Assembly: GCF_019204025.1 (NCBI RefSeq)
Contig: NZ_JAGSPB010000001.1
Location: 434,001 to 498,000 of the forward strand
Origin: Erythrobacter ani
Lineage (GTDB): Bacteria > Pseudomonadota > Alphaproteobacteria > Sphingomonadales > Sphingomonadaceae
Length of the DNA: 64,000 nucleotides
Direction of reading: 5' to 3'
This document shows, piece by piece, positions 62,185-64,000 of this stretch. The position numbers were made by a program, and so were the translations under genes. A model generated the notes under the pieces. It worked only from the letters and a program-made list of their open reading frames with translations, had not been told where the DNA came from and did not search any database. Each line of letters starts with the position of its first letter. Position 1 is the stretch's first letter.

Positions 62185-62208
62185 GTTTGGACCAACCTTG
62201 CGTGCCGA

Positions 62209-63678
62209 TCAGGCCGTAGCTAGCGCCTTTTCCCAATTGGCCAGCCGAGCGGCCCTTACCTCCTCATCCATATCCGGCTCGAACCGGGTCAGCTTCCCAC
62301 GCATGGCGTCTGCGGCCTCTTGAAGCCCGGAGTAGAGGTCCGCCCCGGCGGCGGCCAGCATGGCGGCGCCCAACGCCGTCGTCTCGATGAAATCCGGTCG
62401 CTCAACGGTGATGTTAAGCACATTCGCGAGATCCTGCGCCATCCAGGTGTTCGCAGCCATTCCGCCATCGATCCTGAGTGTTTCCCAAGCCGTACCGTCG
62501 GCGGCAAAGGCCTTGGCGAGGTCGCTCGTCTGGTGCGCCATCGCCTCCAGCGCAGCGCGCGCCAATTGCGGTTTTCCGCTCGCAAAGCTCAACCCCGATA
62601 TGACACCGCGGGCTTCCGCGCGCCAATGCGGCGCGCCAAGCCCGGCCAGTGCAGGGACTATCGTCACTCCGCCAGAATCCGGAATCGACCGTGCGAGCTC
62701 TTCGGTCTGGCTCGCGACTTCGACAATACCCAGCGAATCGCGCAACCACTGGACAAGGCTCCCCGCGACGAACACCGATCCTTCGATCGCATAGGTCCGC
62801 TTCCCGTCGATCTGAAACAGGACCGTGCCGAGCAGTCGATTGTCCGAATGCGGGATCGACGTCCCCTGGTTTGTCAGCACGAAAGCGCCGGTGCCATAAG
62901 TCGCCTTGGTCTCACCGGGCAACAGGCACGCCTGCCCGATAGTCGCGGATTGCTGATCTCCCGCCATCCCCGCAATCGGGATTGCCCGGCCGAACAGCGC
63001 AGGATCGGTTTCTGCCAGCGGCCCCGACATGTCGCTCACCTCGGCCAGCGCGGCGCGAGGCACTCCGAACAGATCGCACAGCCCCTCGTCGAATTGCTTA
63101 CCCGCAAGCTCGAGCAGCAAGGTGCGGCTTGCATTGCTGGCATCCGTCACGTGCAAGCCGCCCGTGAGCTTGAACGTCAGCCAGCTTTCGACCGTCCCGA
63201 ACGCGAGGCTACCCTTATCCGACGCAGCGCGCACTTCCGGCACATTGTCGAGCATCCAGCGCATTTTCGTGCCTGAGAAATACGGATCGAGCAGCAAGCC
63301 CGTCCGGCTTTGCACCGACTTTTCATGACCGCCGTCCCGCAATTCCATGCAGAACGGTTCGGTTCGGCGGTCCTGCCAGACAATCGCCCTTGTCAGCGGC
63401 TCCCCACTAGATTTGTCCCACGCGATTACGGTTTCCCGCTGGTTCGTAATGCCAATGGCGGCGATCGCTGCCGCGCCGCCCGCCTTCGGGATCACGTCGA
63501 GCGCGCATTGCAATGTCTTGTTCCAGATCTCTGATGCGTCATGCTCAACCCACCCGCTTTGCGGATAGTGCTGCGTCAGTTCCTGTTGCGCCGAAGCCAC
63601 CAGAACGCCGTCGATTGCGAACAGCATGGCCCGCGTCGATGTCGTGCCTTCGTCCAGTACAAGGATGTAGTCGGCCAT
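62209..63678 (-). CDS. glpK: Glycerol kinase
   Basis: A 489-residue FGGY kinase converting glycerol to glycerol-3-phosphate with ATP. The N-terminal phosphate-binding loop is YILVLDEGTTSTRAMLF, and family landmarks such as ITNQRETVIAWD, GDQQSATIGQACL and IDGGMAANTWMAQ are intact. The start at 63678 (MADYIL) is canonical. No glpF or glpD gene is adjacent; the gene stands alone, convergent with the RcdA-like gene. Confidence 0.96.
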   Translation of the reverse strand: MADYILVLDEGTTSTRAMLFAIDGVLVASAQQELTQHYPQSGWVEHDASEIWNKTLQCALDVIPKAGGAAAIAAIGITNQRETVIAWDKSSGEPLTRAIVWQDRRTEPFCMELRDGGHEKSVQSRTGLLLDPYFSGTKMRWMLDNVPEVRAASDKGSLAFGTVESWLTFKLTGGLHVTDASNASRTLLLELAGKQFDEGLCDLFGVPRAALAEVSDMSGPLAETDPALFGRAIPIAGMAGDQQSATIGQACLLPGETKATYGTGAFVLTNQGTSIPHSDNRLLGTVLFQIDGKRTYAIEGSVFVAGSLVQWLRDSLGIVEVASQTEELARSIPDSGGVTIVPALAGLGAPHWRAEARGVISGLSFASGKPQLARAALEAMAHQTSDLAKAFAADGTAWETLRIDGGMAANTWMAQDLANVLNITVERPDFIETTALGAAMLAAAGADLYSGLQEAADAMRGKLTRFEPDMDEEVRAARLANWEKALATA

Positions 63679-63776
63679 GAGATCCCCTTCGTCTTCGGCG
63701 CATTTCTAACCGGTCGCGCGGTGACCGCAAGGCCCCGGCCTCGACAGGCGCGCTGCTGCGCCCCATATGAAAAAAC

Positions 63777-64000
63777 ATGGCAGGCATACCTCCGAAACCG
63801 TGGCCCACAGGCGTGGCCGAGCAGCTCGAGCCGCTGGTAAAGCGAGTGCTGGCGCCGAACCCCTCTCCCTACACTTACACCGGGACGCAGACCTATGTGG
63901 TTGGCGCGGGTCCTGATGTTGCGGTGATCGATCCCGGCCCGAACGATCCCGCCCACATCGATGCAATCATGGCCGCCGTCGGAGATGCGAAGCTTTTGGC
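63777..64000 (+). CDS. MBL-fold metallo-hydrolase, N-terminal part only
   Basis: About 74 residues are visible before the window ends. The sequence MAGIPPKPWPTGVAEQLEPL, then PNPSPYTYTGTQTYVVGAG and VAVIDPGPNDPAHIDAI, matches the first strands of LACTB2-type metallo-beta-lactamase-fold hydrolases. The HxHxDH metal motif lies beyond the edge. It is divergent from glpK. Confidence 0.8.
   Translation, partial: MAGIPPKPWPTGVAEQLEPLVKRVLAPNPSPYTYTGTQTYVVGAGPDVAVIDPGPNDPAHIDAIMAAVGDAKLL

Overview
The window looks like chromosomal DNA from a GC-rich alphaproteobacterium, most likely a sphingomonad of the Erythrobacter/Altererythrobacter type. This rests on gene content: an Entner-Doudoroff operon (zwf, edd, glk), a sphingomonad-style TonB receptor under a TetR regulator, a DUF1465/RcdA-like protein, a pyrB-pyrC' pair, and sphingomonad-type DUF families. 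The assignment is an inference; no 16S gene is present.

Layout. 1-4 kb: the end of an M20 amidohydrolase gene, then a forward run mtgA - CDF metal transporter - ECF sigma factor - RskA-like anti-sigma factor, followed by a secreted fasciclin protein. 4-7.3 kb (reverse): clpP, then clpX - phosphatase-like protein - racemase. 7.7-12.3 kb: a secreted amidase and a cation/proton antiporter, convergent with a trigger factor that carries a long Lys/Ala/Pro tail. 12.3-17.9 kb: tRNA-Leu, DUF3297, der, DUF2721, a small secreted protein, bacterioferritin with its ferredoxin (behind a Fur-like box), and a DUF418 membrane protein. 18-20.9 kb: a ParA ATPase, a protein with a ribbon-helix-helix-like tail, and a TPR/SPOR lipoprotein. 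21-25.2 kb: pyrB overlapping a degenerate dihydroorotase, then sppA.

25.3-39 kb is accessory DNA. It starts at tRNA-Val(CAC). A 15-bp copy of the tRNA 3' end reappears 13.6 kb downstream at 38939-38953, as expected for an integrated genomic island. The island holds a sugar-cluster type pair (DUF4910 peptidase-like and AAC(3)-like acetyltransferase), gene debris, a four-gene operon of repeat-rich secreted proteins plus a very large predicted outer-membrane barrel, and a wrecked IS3-type transposase. I see no integrase. The four-gene operon is the best candidate here for an undescribed surface or export system.

39-48 kb: a TetR gene divergent from a TonB-dependent receptor with a perfect palindrome between them, then serS-surE, a potassium channel with TrkA domains, DUF1761, rimO and a transglutaminase-like protein. 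48.2-55.3 kb: zwf-edd-glk and a divergent PEP-carboxylase-like gene, all overlapping or nearly so, which links glucose phosphorylation and the Entner-Doudoroff route to anaplerosis. 55.3-60.8 kb (reverse): ptsP, a RodZ-like protein, cpoB and tilS; tilS appears to lack any ATG/GTG/TTG start. 61-64 kb: two small DUF465 proteins, an RcdA-like protein, glpK and the start of a metallo-hydrolase gene.
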